DNA from: Paractinoplanes brasiliensis
GTDB taxonomy: Bacteria; Actinomycetota; Actinomycetes; Mycobacteriales; Micromonosporaceae
Reading direction: 5' to 3'
NCBI RefSeq assembly: GCF_004362215.1
Contig: NZ_SNWR01000001.1
Span: forward strand, 5,500,001-5,564,000
DNA length: 64,000 bases
The notes beneath the pieces were generated by a model, which had not been told where the DNA came from, searched no databases, and saw nothing but the letters and a program-made list of their open reading frames with translations. The position numbers and the translations under genes were made by a program. Shown in pieces: positions 26,390 through 34,312 of this stretch. The first letter of the stretch is position 1, and each line of letters begins with the position of its first letter.

Positions 26390-27241
26390 ATGGCTCGCAT
26401 AGCGGTGACCGGTGGCAGCGGCAAACTCGGCCGCGCCGTGGTCAAGGATCTGCTCGATCACGGCAACGACGTCGTGAACCTCGACCTGACCCCCGGAAAT
26501 GATCCGCGGGCCCGGTGGACGAAGACCGACTTGTCCGATTTCGGCCAGGCGGTGGGCGTGCTGACCGCGGTCGACGACCGCTACGACAAGATCGACGCCG
26601 TGGTGCACCTGGCCGCGATCCCCGCCCCGGGCCTGCTGCCGAACGCGGCGACCTTCCACAACAACATCACGGTCACCTACAACGTCTTCGCCGCCGCCCG
26701 CACGGCCGGGATCAAGACCATCGTGTGGGCGTCCAGCGAGACAGTGCTCGGCCTGCCGTTCGACACCACGCCACCGCCGTACCTGCCCGCCGACGAGGAA
26801 TATCCCGCCCGCCCCAACTCGTCGTACTCGCTGGCCAAGCACCTCGAGGAGCAGATGGCGGCCCAGTTCTGCCGCTGGGACCCCACGTTGACCATGGTCG
26901 GCCTGCGCTTCTCGAACGTCATGGACCCCGACGACTACAAGACCTTCCCCTCGTACGACGCCGACCCGCACTCGCGCAGCTGGAACGCCTGGGGTTACAT
27001 CGACGCCCGCGACGGAGCCCAGGCCGTGCGGCGCGCCCTCGCGTACGGGGAACCCGGTGTTGAGGTCTTCGTGATCGCCAACGCCGACACGGTCATGAGC
27101 CGGTCCAGCGCCGCCCTGGCCGCCGAGGTCTTCCCCGGCCTGCCGGTGAAGAAGGAACTCGGCGAACACGAGACCCTGCTCTCCATCGACAAGGCCCGCC
27201 GCCTCCTCGGCTACGAGCCCGAGTTCACCTGGCGCTCGTAG
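26390..27241 (+). CDS. NAD-dependent epimerase/dehydratase
   Basis: A 283-residue extended short-chain dehydrogenase. The Rossmann loop TGGSGKLGRAVV lies at residues 7-18, the active-site Tyr and Lys in SSYSLAKHLEEQ, and VWASSETVLG supplies the Ser strand. Members act on nucleotide sugars or related carbonyl compounds. It begins 10 bp after the MarR stop, so it is likely co-transcribed with it and may belong to the same stress response. The substrate is not evident. Confidence 0.85.
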   Translation: MARIAVTGGSGKLGRAVVKDLLDHGNDVVNLDLTPGNDPRARWTKTDLSDFGQAVGVLTAVDDRYDKIDAVVHLAAIPAPGLLPNAATFHNNITVTYNVFAAARTAGIKTIVWASSETVLGLPFDTTPPPYLPADEEYPARPNSSYSLAKHLEEQMAAQFCRWDPTLTMVGLRFSNVMDPDDYKTFPSYDADPHSRSWNAWGYIDARDGAQAVRRALAYGEPGVEVFVIANADTVMSRSSAALAAEVFPGLPVKKELGEHETLLSIDKARRLLGYEPEFTWRS

Positions 27242-27271
27242 GGGTCCTCGGGTGATGTAGCCTCGGTGTCA

Positions 27272-27400
27272 GGTCATGAGCGCCAGCGTGAAGCCCCGGC
27301 TTGCTGGCCGGCAACCCTTGCGTTCGCGATGGGGTGCCCCGGGTGAGGACCAGGTCTGCGTCCGCCCGGGCGCGGGCAAGCGCGAGCCCGTGGAGGCATC
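27272..27400 (+). promoter_or_regulatory. SAM-IV riboswitch
   Basis: The leader contains the actinobacterial SAM-IV core: GGTCATGAG at 27272, then AAGCCCCGGCTTGCTGGCC and GGCAACCC, and the closing GGGGTGCCCCGGGTGAGGACC ending near 27351 (read as GGTGCCCCGGG and GAGGACC). The outer GGTC/GACC pair closes stem P1. The following 45 bases to the start codon can form the extra 3' hairpin seen in SAM-IV RNAs. These RNAs bind S-adenosylmethionine and lower expression of downstream sulfur genes. The aminotransferase start at 27404 lies right after it. Confidence 0.88.
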
Positions 27401-27403
27401 CTC

Positions 27404-28594
27404 ATGTCCGATCGTCTCGATGTCGTCGGCGCCGACCTGACCGTCACCCTCACGTCCGGCGAGCAGCGACGCTTCACCCACCTCGACTACGCGGCCTCGG
27501 CGCCCTGTGTGCGGGCCGCTGCCGACGCCGTACGTGATCTGCTCCCGCACTACGGCAGTGTGCACCGCGGCGCCGGGCTGCGTTCGCAACGGTCGACGCT
27601 GGAATACGAGCAGGCCCGGGACATCGTGGCCGAGTTCGCCGGCGCCCGGGACGGCGACACCGTGATCTTCACGCGCAACACCACCGACTCGCTCAACCTG
27701 CTGGCCCGCGCGCTGCCCGAGGGCACGACGACGATCGTCTTCGACGGCGAGCACCACGCCAACCTGCTGCCCTGGCCCACGCCCGTGCGCCTGCCGGCGC
27801 CGGCCGACCCCGAGGACGCGATCCAGTCGGCACGTTCCGCTTTTGCCTCCGTACGCGGTCCCGGGCTGCTCGCCGTGACCGGCGCGAGCAACGTGACGGG
27901 GGAGATCTGGCCGCTGCGCGAACTCATCGAGGTCGCTCACTCGTACGGGGGAAGGGTGTTGATCGATGCGGCCCAGCTCGCGCCGCACCGGCCGATCAGC
28001 CTGAGCGACACGGGGGCCGACTACGTCGCGTTCTCCGGGCACAAGCTGTACGCGCCGTTCGGGGCGGGTGTGCTGGCCGGGCGGGGCGACTGGCTGAACG
28101 CGGCCGAGCCCTACCTGCGCGGCGGCGGGGCCAGCACGTCCGTCGGCGACCAGGCGGGCGACGTCGTGTGGGCGACCGGCCCGGCACGGCACGAGGGCGG
28201 CACCCCCAACCTGATCGGCGCCGTCGCCCTGGCCGCCGTCTGTGACGCGCTGCTGCACGCCGACCGCGCGAGCCTCGACGAACACGAGCGGAGCCTGCTG
28301 GCCGCCCTGCCCGAGGGGGTCACCCTTTTCGGCGGGAAGCAGCCGCGCGTCGGCATCGTCTCGTACGCCGTGCCCGACCCGGCCGCCGTGGCCGACCGCC
28401 TGGCCCGCGAGCACGGCATCGGCGTACGGGCGGGAATGTTCTGTGCCCACCCGCTGGTGCGACGCCTCGGCGGTGGCGGCGACTGCGGAACCGGTGGTCT
28501 GCTGCGCGTGAGTTTCGGCCTCGGCAGCACTCACGACGACATCGACCGGTTGCTGCGCGCCTTTGACGAACTCGGGGTGCGCGGCATTCTTTGA
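27404..28594 (+). CDS. Class V aminotransferase / cysteine desulfurase-like
   Basis: A 396-residue PLP enzyme. Landmarks are HLDYAASAP at the N-terminus, IFTRNTTDSLNLLA, GEHHANLLPW, VLIDAAQLAPH, and SGHKLYAPFG with the PLP-binding Lys. HPLVRRLGGGG near the C-terminus lies where SufS-type enzymes hold the mobile loop; the sequence AGMFCAHPL carries a Cys there. Expression is probably under the SAM-IV riboswitch just upstream, which points to sulfur or methionine metabolism rather than general Fe-S assembly. No iscU or suf gene is nearby. Confidence 0.85.
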   Translation: MSDRLDVVGADLTVTLTSGEQRRFTHLDYAASAPCVRAAADAVRDLLPHYGSVHRGAGLRSQRSTLEYEQARDIVAEFAGARDGDTVIFTRNTTDSLNLLARALPEGTTTIVFDGEHHANLLPWPTPVRLPAPADPEDAIQSARSAFASVRGPGLLAVTGASNVTGEIWPLRELIEVAHSYGGRVLIDAAQLAPHRPISLSDTGADYVAFSGHKLYAPFGAGVLAGRGDWLNAAEPYLRGGGASTSVGDQAGDVVWATGPARHEGGTPNLIGAVALAAVCDALLHADRASLDEHERSLLAALPEGVTLFGGKQPRVGIVSYAVPDPAAVADRLAREHGIGVRAGMFCAHPLVRRLGGGGDCGTGGLLRVSFGLGSTHDDIDRLLRAFDELGVRGIL

Positions 28595-28597
28595 GGC

Positions 28598-29038
28598 ATG
28601 ACTCAGCCGCGTGCCGTCGCTGTGGTGCTCTCCGAGGGCCGCGTCCTGGTGATGAAGCGATACCTCAAGCACCCCCGCACCTGCGCGATGTGCCCGCGCG
28701 GCACCCTGGCCTGCGCGGGCCACGACTACGCGGTGCTGCCCGGCGGGGGCGTCGAGCGCGGCGAGTCGTTCGAGGAAGCGGTCGTGCGCGAGCTGCACGA
28801 GGAAACCACGCTGACCGCCCGCATCGAACGGCAGCTCTGGTCGGGCCGGCACGTCAGGCGTCGCGCCGTCTACTTCCTCATGACCGATGTCGAGGGCACA
28901 CCGACGCTCTCCGGCGAGGAGGCCGCCGAGAACAACCCCCTGAACAGTTACGAGCTGCGGTGGGCCACCCCCGACCAGTTCGACGAGCTGAACCTGTTCC
29001 CCCGCAGCATCCACGAACGCCTGACGGAGCTGATGTGA
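28598..29038 (+). CDS. Nudix hydrolase with Cys-rich insertion
   Basis: A 146-residue Nudix protein starting 3 bp after the aminotransferase. The box begins GGGVERGESFEEA and ends RELHEETTL, so the usual Gly near its end is Thr. Before the box, TCAMCPRGTLACAGH contains three Cys and a His spaced as in small metal-binding knuckles, which is uncommon for the family. The gene overlaps the gamma-glutamyltransferase start by 4 bp. The substrate is unknown; the operon position suggests coupling to the sulfur and glutathione-type genes around it. Confidence 0.8.
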   Translation: MTQPRAVAVVLSEGRVLVMKRYLKHPRTCAMCPRGTLACAGHDYAVLPGGGVERGESFEEAVVRELHEETTLTARIERQLWSGRHVRRRAVYFLMTDVEGTPTLSGEEAAENNPLNSYELRWATPDQFDELNLFPRSIHERLTELM

Positions 29039-30456
29039 CGGTTGCTGTTGCCGCACCACACCCGGATGCTGTTGAGGCCGCGCGGGCGGTGGTAGCGGAC
29101 GGGGGGAACGCGTTCGACGCGGCGCTCGCGGCGGCCGCGGCGCTCACCGTGGCCTATCCGCACCAGTGCTCGGTCGGCGGTGACCTGGTCGCCATGGTGC
29201 GTCCGGCCCATTCCCCCGTACGGGCTGTCCTTTCCATCGGCGCCGCGGCGCGTGCTGTGGATGTGGCAGCGCTGGGCGATCGGATGCCGGTGCGCGGTCC
29301 GCAGACGGTCACCGTTCCCGGGGTGGTTGCGGGGTGGGCCGCCGTGCACGGGTTGGGGGCGCGGTTGCCGCTCGGCAAGCTGCTCGCGTTCTCAGTGCGG
29401 CTGGCCGCCGACGGTGTCGACGTCGCCCCCGGTCTGCGAGCCGCGATAGCCGCTGGGTCCGACGTGATCCGGGCCGATCCGGGCCTGTCCGCGGTGATGC
29501 TGCAGCCCCGCCTCGTGCAGCAGGCCCTGGCCGAAACCCTCGCAGCCATCGGCCGTGACTGGCGGTCGTTCTACACCGGACCGATCGTTGCCGGGGTGCG
29601 CGCCCTGGGCAGCCCGCTCGCCGAGGAGGATTTCGCGGCCCACGTCGCCGAGGTCGGAGACCCCTTGCGTACGGTCGTCGGCGGCGTCACCTGGCATGCC
29701 GCGCCGCCGCCGGTGCAGGGCGCCACTTTCCTCGCGGTCGCCGGTTCACGGTCGTTGCTCGCCGACAGCCGCCGGGCACAGTCCGCCCGCGACGCCTTCC
29801 TCGGCGACCCCCGCAGCGGCCCGATTCCCCTCAGCAACCTCCTTCTCCGTACGCCGGAACAAGCGTCCCCCGTCCCCGAGCCGCGGCCGCCGTCCGCGCC
29901 GGACCGGATGCGCCGGGCGAGCGGCGACACGGTGGCTGTGACCGCAGTCGACGACGAGGGCAACGCCATCGCGCTCATCCAGAGTGTCTTCGAGAGCTTC
30001 GGCGCCGGGTTGCTGGAGCCGTCGACCGGGGTGGTGCTGCACAACCGCGGCTCGTCGTTCCGCCTCGACCCCTCGCACCCCGGGCACATCGCTCCCGGCG
30101 TACGTCCTCCGCACACGCTCTGCCCGGCGATCGCCACCACTGCCGACAGCGTGATCGCCCTGGGTTGTCAGGGCGGCCGGGCCCAGCCGTGGATCCTGGC
30201 CCAGCTCGCCTCCGAGGTCCTGTCGGCCGACGACCCCGGCGAACTGGTGGCCCGCCCCCGCTGGATCCTCCGGGGCGACGACCTGATGCTCGAACCCGGC
30301 GTGCCTGTGCCGCCGGGAGCCGACGGGCTGACGGTCACCACCGTGCCGGGTCCGCACGACGACGCCGGGCACGTCCAAATGTCCCGCTCGCGCTCCGGCC
30401 GGCTCGACGCCGGAAGCGACCCCCGAGCCGACGGCCTGGCAGCGGTCCTGCCGTGA
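29035..30456 (+). CDS. Gamma-glutamyltransferase family protein
   Basis: A 473-residue Ntn-hydrolase. GGNAFDAALAAAAALTV and YPHQCSVGGDLVAM near the N-terminus and FGAGLLEPSTGVVLHNR near the C-terminus are family marks. The likely processing nucleophile is T299 in SGDTVAVTAVD, where autocleavage would give large and small subunits. It is shorter than typical enzymes (520-580), and I see no convincing signal peptide, so it may be cytoplasmic. The GTG start overlaps the Nudix stop. A role in gamma-glutamyl compound turnover fits the sulfur context but is inference. Confidence 0.82.
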   Translation: MTVAVAAPHPDAVEAARAVVADGGNAFDAALAAAAALTVAYPHQCSVGGDLVAMVRPAHSPVRAVLSIGAAARAVDVAALGDRMPVRGPQTVTVPGVVAGWAAVHGLGARLPLGKLLAFSVRLAADGVDVAPGLRAAIAAGSDVIRADPGLSAVMLQPRLVQQALAETLAAIGRDWRSFYTGPIVAGVRALGSPLAEEDFAAHVAEVGDPLRTVVGGVTWHAAPPPVQGATFLAVAGSRSLLADSRRAQSARDAFLGDPRSGPIPLSNLLLRTPEQASPVPEPRPPSAPDRMRRASGDTVAVTAVDDEGNAIALIQSVFESFGAGLLEPSTGVVLHNRGSSFRLDPSHPGHIAPGVRPPHTLCPAIATTADSVIALGCQGGRAQPWILAQLASEVLSADDPGELVARPRWILRGDDLMLEPGVPVPPGADGLTVTTVPGPHDDAGHVQMSRSRSGRLDAGSDPRADGLAAVLP

Positions 30457-30929
30457 CCGTCCGCCGACGGCTTCGCTCCCTGGCCGCGCTGGAGCTGCTC
30501 AACATCCCCCTGCAGGCGGTGGTGTGGTTCGGCGCGATCGGCCTGCCGCCCTCGTGGCCCAACATGGTGGGCTTCGCGCTCTTCGCCCTCCTCCTGCTGC
30601 AGGGCGCCGCGTACTGGCGTGCCAAACTCCGCGCCCTGTCGCCCCCTCAGCGCGCCTTGCCGTGGCGGCCCTTCTTCCTCGCGGCCCGCGCCACGAACCC
30701 GATCCTGCTGCTCGCCGGCATCGCGCTGACCGGATACGCCGCCGTCACCGACCCCGGCCGCTCGTCCTGGCCGGGCTTGGCTTTCGCTGTGTTCGCCGTC
30801 CTGGAATACATCAACTACTTCCACCTCCAACTGGCCAACGACACCCGAGCCGACCTGCGCCGCCTACGCCACCACGGCCTGCGCCGCTCCCACCTGGCCC
30901 GAGACCTGTCCCGTCCCCCGCCGGTGTGA
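30453..30929 (+). CDS. Small four-helix membrane protein
   Basis: A 158-residue protein of unrecognised family with hydrophobic segments at about residues 10-30, 37-52, 75-95 and 105-125, and a basic, His-rich cytoplasmic tail (RRLRHHGLRRSHL). GTG 30453 overlaps the stop of the transferase gene, making it the last gene of the operon that starts at the SAM-IV riboswitch. It could be a transport or anchoring partner; nothing in the sequence decides this. Confidence 0.6.
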   Translation: MTVRRRLRSLAALELLNIPLQAVVWFGAIGLPPSWPNMVGFALFALLLLQGAAYWRAKLRALSPPQRALPWRPFFLAARATNPILLLAGIALTGYAAVTDPGRSSWPGLAFAVFAVLEYINYFHLQLANDTRADLRRLRHHGLRRSHLARDLSRPPPV

Positions 30930-30934
30930 TGTGC

Positions 30935-31630
30935 TCAGTGGCCGCTGGAATGGTGCTGGGGTGTGCAGCAGGAGCCGCCGCTGGTGACAACGCTCGGCTG
31001 CGGCGTGCAGCAGGCCTTGCCCCGCCAGGCGTCGCGGCCCTCTTTGACCGCGACGGCCGCGATGACCAGCGCGGCGATCGGGTCGGCCCAGGGCCGGCCG
31101 AACAGGCTGTTGACGCCCAGCCCGATCAGCAGCACGGCCGACAAGTAGGTGCACAGCATGGTCTGCTGCGAGTCGGCGACCGCGGTGCGTGAGCCGAGTT
31201 CGCGACCGGCGCGGCGCTGAGCGAAGGACAATCCCGGCATGACGGCCAAGGACACGGCGGCGAGCGTGAGGCCGATGGTGGAGTGCCCGGCGTGGTCGTC
31301 GCCGAGCAAATTGCGTACGGATTCGGCTGTCACGTAGGCGGCGAGCGCGAAGAACGAGATCGCGATGATCCGCAGGGCGGCCCTTTCCCGGCGTTGGGGG
31401 TCGCGGCCGGCGAACTGCCAGGCCACCGCGGCGGCCGAGGACACTTCGATCACGGAGTCGAGGCCGAAGCCGATCAGCGCGGTCGAGTTCGCGGCAGCGC
31501 CGGCTCCGATGGCGATGACGGCTTCGACGACGTTGTAGCTGATGGTGGCGGCGACGAGCAGCCGGATCCGGCGGATCAGCATCGCGCGGCGCGCCGGGAC
31601 GGGACCGGCGGGGAGCAGCGGCAGGTCCAT
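30935..31630 (-). CDS. Cation-efflux (CDF) transporter with metal-binding tail
   Basis: A 231-residue inner-membrane protein with about six helices. The motif FGLDSVIEVSSA gives the Asp of the CDF transport site, and VADSQQT the second site. The C-terminus ends in GKACCTPQ, GSCCTPQHHSSGH: four Cys and three His likely to bind metal. Its start overlaps the stop of the ArsR gene (ATGA). Typical CDF exporters move Zn, Cd or Co out with proton exchange; the Cys-rich tail and CmtR-like partner favour a soft metal such as Cd or Pb. Confidence 0.82.
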   Translation of the reverse strand: MDLPLLPAGPVPARRAMLIRRIRLLVAATISYNVVEAVIAIGAGAAANSTALIGFGLDSVIEVSSAAAVAWQFAGRDPQRRERAALRIIAISFFALAAYVTAESVRNLLGDDHAGHSTIGLTLAAVSLAVMPGLSFAQRRAGRELGSRTAVADSQQTMLCTYLSAVLLIGLGVNSLFGRPWADPIAALVIAAVAVKEGRDAWRGKACCTPQPSVVTSGGSCCTPQHHSSGH

Positions 31631-31959
31631 CAGCAGCAGCCCTTGATCGCGGCGTCGGGGCAGGCGGCCGGGTCGACCGCCAGGACCAGGCCGAGCAGGC
31701 TGTCCAGCGCCTGCCGGATCTGAGGGCCGGCCAGTTCGTAGCGGGTGCGCCGGCCCTCGGGGACGGCCACGACCAGGCCGCAGCCGCGCAGGCAGGCCAG
31801 ATGGTTGGACATGTTCTGCCGGGTGACGCCGAGCAGGTCGGCCAGTTCGGCGGGGTAGCCGGGGCTTTCGCGCAGCGCGAGCAGGAGCCGGGCCCGGGTG
31901 GCGTCGGACAGGGCGTGACCGAAGCGGGCGAGAACTTGACCGTGTGTCACCGTCTCCAC
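31630..31959 (-). CDS. ArsR-family metalloregulator, CmtR-like
   Basis: A 109-residue winged-helix repressor. The recognition helix lies in GVTRQNMSNHLACLRGCGLV. C56 and C60 in it and C100 near the C-terminus match the spacing of the Cd/Pb ligands C57, C61 and C102 of mycobacterial CmtR, and the tail ends in two further Cys. The GTG start at 31959 is 6 bp from a -10-like TACTGT, so the transcript may be leaderless. It leads the two-gene operon with the metal exporter. Confidence 0.88.
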   Translation of the reverse strand: METVTHGQVLARFGHALSDATRARLLLALRESPGYPAELADLLGVTRQNMSNHLACLRGCGLVVAVPEGRRTRYELAGPQIRQALDSLLGLVLAVDPAACPDAAIKGCC

Positions 31960-31965
31960 CGGCTC

Positions 31966-32001
31966 ACAGTACAGCGAAACATGTATTCAGCAAACGCTGT
32001 A
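31966..32001 (-). promoter_or_regulatory. Promoter and inverted repeat before ArsR-exporter operon
   Basis: Read on the minus strand, TTGCTG (31993-31988) and TACTGT (31971-31966) are separated by 16 bp and lead to the GTG at 31959. Inverted arms TACAGCG (31970-31976) and CGCTGTA (31995-32001) flank this promoter with 18 bp between them, a plausible binding site for the ArsR protein. Confidence 0.5.
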
Positions 32002-32011
32002 TTGATGAGGA

Positions 32012-32091
32012 GGTGAGCAGGTAGGCGAGGCGGACAGGTCGGCGTGGTGCGCTTCGAAGAATCGCTGGAAGGCGGCCTCGGGATCGGTCAC
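32012..32091 (-). pseudogene. ECF sigma factor N-terminal remnant (frameshifted)
   Basis: From GTG 32091, after AAAGGACC, the minus strand reads VTDPEAAFQRFFEAHHADLS, the usual opening of an extracytoplasmic-function sigma factor. A one-base shift near 32032 is then needed to read RLAYLLT, the classical region 2.1 continuation. After that the similarity stops and the ArsR control region begins. It is therefore a short, broken fragment, probably left by deletion when the metal operon was placed here. Confidence 0.65.
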
Positions 32092-32229
32092 GCGGTCCTT
32101 TCCGGGCAGTGGGCTGCTCACCTGTTGGTGGAGCACTGACGCGGAAAGGTTGCTCGTTCATCGCGGGAATTCCCGGGCGACTAGCATCGTCAAGGTTCCC
32201 GCGACTTTCATTGCCCGAAGGAGATCACC

Positions 32230-34230
32230 GTGTCCGCACCCCGTACCCCCGCTGTGGCCGACCCCCTAGTCGTCCCAGCCGGGACTACGGCCGCCGATGC
32301 GGTGGCCGCAGCCGGCCTGCCCACGACGGGTCCCAAGGCGGTCGTGGTCGTGCGCGACGCCGGCGGCCGCCTGCGTGACCTGGACTGGCGTCCCGAACTC
32401 GACACCGACGTGACCCCGGTCGCGATCGACGAGCCCGACGGCCTCGACGTGCTGCGCCACTCCACCGCGCACGTGCTGGCCCAGGCCGTGCAGGACACGT
32501 TCCCCGAGGCCAAGCTGGGCATCGGCCCGCCCATCCGGGACGGCTTCTACTACGACTTCGACGTGCCTAAGCCGTTCCAGCCCGAAGACCTGAGCAAGCT
32601 CGAGAAGCGGATGCAGGAGATCGTCAAGGCCGGGCAGAGCTTCCGCCGCCGGGAGTACAGCTCGCTCTCCGAGGCCAAGGTCGAGCTGGCCGACGAGCCG
32701 TACAAGCTGGAACTGGTCGACATCAAGGGTGACGTCGACGACGCCGAGCTGTCGACCGTGGGCGCCGGCGAGCTGACCCACTACGACAACCTCGACAAGG
32801 ACGGCAAGCGCGTCTGGGGTGACCTGTGCCGCGGGCCGCACCTGCCGACGACCCGGCTCATCCCGGCGTTCAAGCTGATGCGCTCGGCAGCCGCGTACTG
32901 GCGTGGCTCGGAGAAGAACCCGCAGCTGCAGCGCATTTACGGTACGGCGTGGCCGTCGCGCGACGAGCTGAAGGCGTACCTGAACCGCCTGGCCGAGGCC
33001 GAGCGCCGCGACCATCGCAAGCTGGGCACCGAGCTCGACCTGTTCTCGTTCCCCGACGAGATCGGCTCCGGGCTGGTCGTGTTCCACCCCAAGGGCGGCA
33101 TCATCAAGCGCGAGATGGAGGACTACGTTCGCGCCCGCCACATCGAGGAGGGTTTCCAGTACGTCAGTTCGCCGCACATCACCAAGGAGGGGCTGTTCCA
33201 CACCTCCGGGCACCTGCCGTACTACAAGGACACCATGTTCCCGCCCATGCAGCTGGAGGGCGCGGACTACTACCTCAAGGCCATGAACTGCCCCATGCAC
33301 AACCTGATCTTCAGGTCGCGGGGGCGGTCCTACCGTGAGCTGCCGCTGCGCTTCTTCGAGTTCGGCACGGTCTACCGGTACGAGAAGTCGGGTGTGGTGC
33401 ACGGACTGACCCGCGTACGGGGTCTGACCCAGGACGATTCCCACTCGTACGTGACGGCCGAGCAGGCCCCGGGCGAGATCAAGCACCTGCTGAACTTCGT
33501 CCGCTCGCTGCTCGACGACTTCGGGCTCGACGACTACTACCTGGAACTGTCGACCCGCGACCCCAAGAGCGACAAGTTCATCGGCACCGACGAGCAGTGG
33601 GCCGTGGCGACCAAGGTGCTCGAGGACGTGGCCGCCGAGTCCGGTCTGGAACTGGTGCTCGACCCGGGCGGCGCGGCGTTCTACGGCCCGAAGATCAGCG
33701 TGCAGGCCAAGGACGCGATCGGCCGTACGTGGCAGATGTCGACCATCCAGTACGACTTCAACCAGCCGGCCCGCTTCGGCCTGGAGTTCCAGGCCGCCGA
33801 CGGCACCCGCCAGGAACCGGTGATGATCCACTCGGCCAAGTTCGGGTCGATCGAGCGGTTCTTCGGCGTGCTGGTCGAGCACTACGCGGGCGCTTTCCCG
33901 GCCTGGCTGGCGCCGGTGCAGGTGGTGGGCATCCCGATCCGTGACGACCACGCCGACTACCTTTCGGCTTTCGTGGAGAAGCTGCGGGCGGCGGGGGTGC
34001 GGGCCGAGGTCGACTACTCCACCGACCGCATGCAGAAAAAGATCCGCACGGCGCAGCAGCAGAAGATCCCGTTCATGGCCATCGCCGGTGACGACGACGT
34101 CAACGGGGGCACGGTCAGCTTCCGCTACCGCGACGGCTCGCAGCGCAACAACGTCCCCGTCGACGAGGCGGTCGCCCACGTGGCCGAGATCGTCAAGTCC
34201 CGCACGAACGTGAGCCCCTCAGCCGCCTGA
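32230..34230 (+). CDS. thrS: Threonyl-tRNA synthetase
   Basis: A 666-residue class II synthetase that charges tRNA-Thr in the cytoplasm. Order of parts: N-terminal TGS-like domain (residues 1-60), editing domain with HSTAHVLAQAV (HxxxH site), catalytic core with KAMNCPMHN (zinc Cys), RFFEFGTVYRYE (motif 2) and MIHSAKFGSIERF (motif 3 region with the zinc His), and the anticodon-binding domain from about residue 560 (WLAPVQVVGIPI). GTG 32230 follows AAGGAG. I looked for a T-box leader and found none. Length is normal. Confidence 0.97.
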   Translation: MSAPRTPAVADPLVVPAGTTAADAVAAAGLPTTGPKAVVVVRDAGGRLRDLDWRPELDTDVTPVAIDEPDGLDVLRHSTAHVLAQAVQDTFPEAKLGIGPPIRDGFYYDFDVPKPFQPEDLSKLEKRMQEIVKAGQSFRRREYSSLSEAKVELADEPYKLELVDIKGDVDDAELSTVGAGELTHYDNLDKDGKRVWGDLCRGPHLPTTRLIPAFKLMRSAAAYWRGSEKNPQLQRIYGTAWPSRDELKAYLNRLAEAERRDHRKLGTELDLFSFPDEIGSGLVVFHPKGGIIKREMEDYVRARHIEEGFQYVSSPHITKEGLFHTSGHLPYYKDTMFPPMQLEGADYYLKAMNCPMHNLIFRSRGRSYRELPLRFFEFGTVYRYEKSGVVHGLTRVRGLTQDDSHSYVTAEQAPGEIKHLLNFVRSLLDDFGLDDYYLELSTRDPKSDKFIGTDEQWAVATKVLEDVAAESGLELVLDPGGAAFYGPKISVQAKDAIGRTWQMSTIQYDFNQPARFGLEFQAADGTRQEPVMIHSAKFGSIERFFGVLVEHYAGAFPAWLAPVQVVGIPIRDDHADYLSAFVEKLRAAGVRAEVDYSTDRMQKKIRTAQQQKIPFMAIAGDDDVNGGTVSFRYRDGSQRNNVPVDEAVAHVAEIVKSRTNVSPSAA

Positions 34231-34247
34231 CCCGGTGTTCTTGAGAC

Positions 34248-34278
34248 GGGCCGACGTCTGCAGGTGAGGCGTCGGCCC
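34248..34278. terminator. Hairpin terminator between convergent genes
   Basis: Arms GGGCCGACG (34248-34256) and CGTCGGCCC (34270-34278) pair perfectly over 9 bp with a 13-base loop, followed by TT. It lies 18 bp after thrS and 35 bp from the end of the convergent LuxR-type gene, so it may stop both. Confidence 0.75.
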
Positions 34279-34312
34279 TTCCGTACGCGGCGGCGCGGTC
34301 CCCGGCTGCGGG

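Noticed and set aside
32092..32229. T-box or other tRNA-sensing leader before thrS
   Set aside because: No T-box core or specifier-loop structure is visible. There is only a 12-bp palindrome CGGGAATTCCCG at 32164-32175, which may be chance.
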